Shown here: piece by piece, positions 62,574 through 64,000 of the stretch | Position numbering within the stretch: the first letter of the stretch is position 1 | How the letters are laid out: every line of letters begins with the position of its first letter | Origin: Thiocystis violascens | GTDB taxonomy: Bacteria > Pseudomonadota > Gammaproteobacteria > Chromatiales > Chromatiaceae | Direction: 5' to 3' | Assembly (NCBI GenBank): GCA_020721065.1 | Contig: DYNM01000001.1 | Coordinates: 62,001-126,000 of the forward strand | Length of the DNA stretch: 64,000 nt | The notes under the pieces: model-generated | Databases searched by the model: none | What the model was told of the DNA's origin: nothing | Seen by the model: only the letters and a program-made list of their open reading frames with translations | Made by a program: the position numbers and the translations under genes

Positions 62574-64000
62574 ATGAGTGATTTATTTCTGAACATTTCG
62601 CGCCCCGCTGAAACACATTTAGAACGCCGCCCGCTGCAAGAATTCACCGAACAGGCGTATTTGGATTATTCAATGGCGGTCATTTTAGATCGCGCTTTGC
62701 CGCATGTCGGCGACGGTCTCAAGCCGGTGCAGCGCCGTATTTTATATGCCATGTCGGAATTGGGGCTGGCGGCAACCGCTAAATTCAAAAAGTCAGCCCG
62801 CACCGTCGGCGACGTGCTCGGCAAGTTTCATCCGCATGGCGACAGCGCGTGCTATGAGGCGATGGTGTTGATGGCGCAGCCGTTTAGTTATCGCTATCCG
62901 TTGATTGACGGTCAGGGCAATTGGGGCTCGCCAGATGATCCCAAATCATTCGCGGCGATGCGCTATACCGAGTCGCGTTTGACCGCGTATGCCGCGCTGC
63001 TGTTGGCGGAAGTCGATCAAGATACCGTCGCGTGGCAAGCCAATTTTGATGGCACCTTGCAGGAGCCGCGTTTGTTGCCAGCGCAGTTGCCCAATCTGTT
63101 GCTCAACGGCAGCACCGGTATTGCCGTCGGCATGGCAACCGACATCTTGCCGCACAATTTGCGCGAGGTCGCGGCTGCTTGTTTGCATTTACTTGATGAT
63201 CCCGCCGCCAGCGTCGCTGATTTGGTCGCGCATTTACCCGCGCCTGATTTTCCCACTGCCGCTGAAATCGTCACCGCACCCGCTGATTTACTCAGAATGT
63301 ATCAAACCGGCGGCGGCAGCGTGCGCCAACGCGCTCGTTATCACCTCGAACGTGGCGAGATTGTCATTACCGCGCTGCCGTATCAGGTCTCCGGTAATCG
63401 CGTGTTAGAACAAATTGCGGCGCAATTCAACGCCAAAAAGCTGCCGATGCTTGAGGATTTCCGCGACGAATCGGATCACGAATATCCGACGCGGCTGGTG
63501 CTCGTGCCGCGCTCAAATCGCGTTGATATCGAGCGGTTGATGTTGCACCTGTTTGCGACCACCGATTTGGAGCGCAGTTATCGCGTCAATATGAACGTGA
63601 TTGGTTTGGATGGGCGGCCTCGCGTGATGACGCTGCGCGACATTCTCAGCGAGTGGCTACAGTTTCGCCGTGAGACGGTGCGGCGGCGGCTCGCGCAGCG
63701 GCTGGCGCAGGTGCAAACGCGCTTACATCTGCTGGCAGGCTGGCGCATCGCGTTGTCTCAACTTGACGCGGTGATTGCCATCGTGCGCGATGCTGATGAA
63801 CCTAAAGCGTTGTTAATCAACACGTTGGCACTGACGGAAGTGCAGGCGGAAGCGGTGCTCAATCTGCGCCTGCGCCAGCTCGCACGTTTGGAAGCCAACG
63901 CGCTGCAAACGGAACAAACCGCGCTGACCACTGAGCAGGCGGGGTTGCAGCGGCTGCTTGACGAGCGCGAGGCGTTGAATCAATTGCTCCGCACTGAAAT
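62574..64000 (+). CDS. parC: DNA topoisomerase IV subunit A (truncated by window end)
   Basis: [80 protein letters not shown]; no stop before the window edge, so missing from the ORF track. Confidence 0.95.
   Translation, partial: MSDLFLNISRPAETHLERRPLQEFTEQAYLDYSMAVILDRALPHVGDGLKPVQRRILYAMSELGLAATAKFKKSARTVGDVLGKFHPHGDSACYEAMVLMAQPFSYRYPLIDGQGNWGSPDDPKSFAAMRYTESRLTAYAALLLAEVDQDTVAWQANFDGTLQEPRLLPAQLPNLLLNGSTGIAVGMATDILPHNLREVAAACLHLLDDPAASVADLVAHLPAPDFPTAAEIVTAPADLLRMYQTGGGSVRQRARYHLERGEIVITALPYQVSGNRVLEQIAAQFNAKKLPMLEDFRDESDHEYPTRLVLVPRSNRVDIERLMLHLFATTDLERSYRVNMNVIGLDGRPRVMTLRDILSEWLQFRRETVRRRLAQRLAQVQTRLHLLAGWRIALSQLDAVIAIVRDADEPKALLINTLALTEVQAEAVLNLRLRQLARLEANALQTEQTALTTEQAGLQRLLDEREALNQLLRTE

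Overview
The window is a chromosomal segment of a purple (bacteriochlorophyll-synthesising) proteobacterium, probably gammaproteobacterial judging by gene content and order. I could not run searches, so taxonomy and family calls come from reading the translations. Left to right it holds: the end of a photosynthesis gene cluster (bchH partial, bchL, bchM, puhA, puhB, puhC, puhE); a dCTP deaminase gene (dcd) interrupted by two in-frame inteins; a queuosine-precursor-transporter-like gene; an orphan ZnuA-like gene; moaB-moeA-moaD; sdhC-sdhD-sdhA; and, on the minus strand, a full nuoA-N operon carrying extra genes. Next come tRNA-Leu, secG, tpiA, pal-like and cpoB, a peptide-type ABC substrate-binding protein, fabI, ppiD, tRNA-Asp, tRNA-Val, hup, recB, recC, trxB, a partial hyfC-hyfE-hyfF module coupled to prc-gshA, def, gcvR-like, a MerR locus, pgeF, rluD, bamD, a PII gene, nadE and the 5' part of parC. 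The strongest unusual feature is dcd. A 411-aa LAGLIDADG-type intein and a 238-aa second intein flank an internal extein of only five residues (STYAR) at the nucleotide-binding/catalytic motif; removing both restores a contiguous 187-aa deaminase. Other notable points are G/C-rich palindromic dispersed repeats read in frame inside recC and a hyfE-like gene, a hyfCEF module with no hydrogenase catalytic genes, and nuo-operon accessory genes (a CaMKII-AD-like lipoprotein, a 2[4Fe-4S] ferredoxin and an MrpE-like protein).
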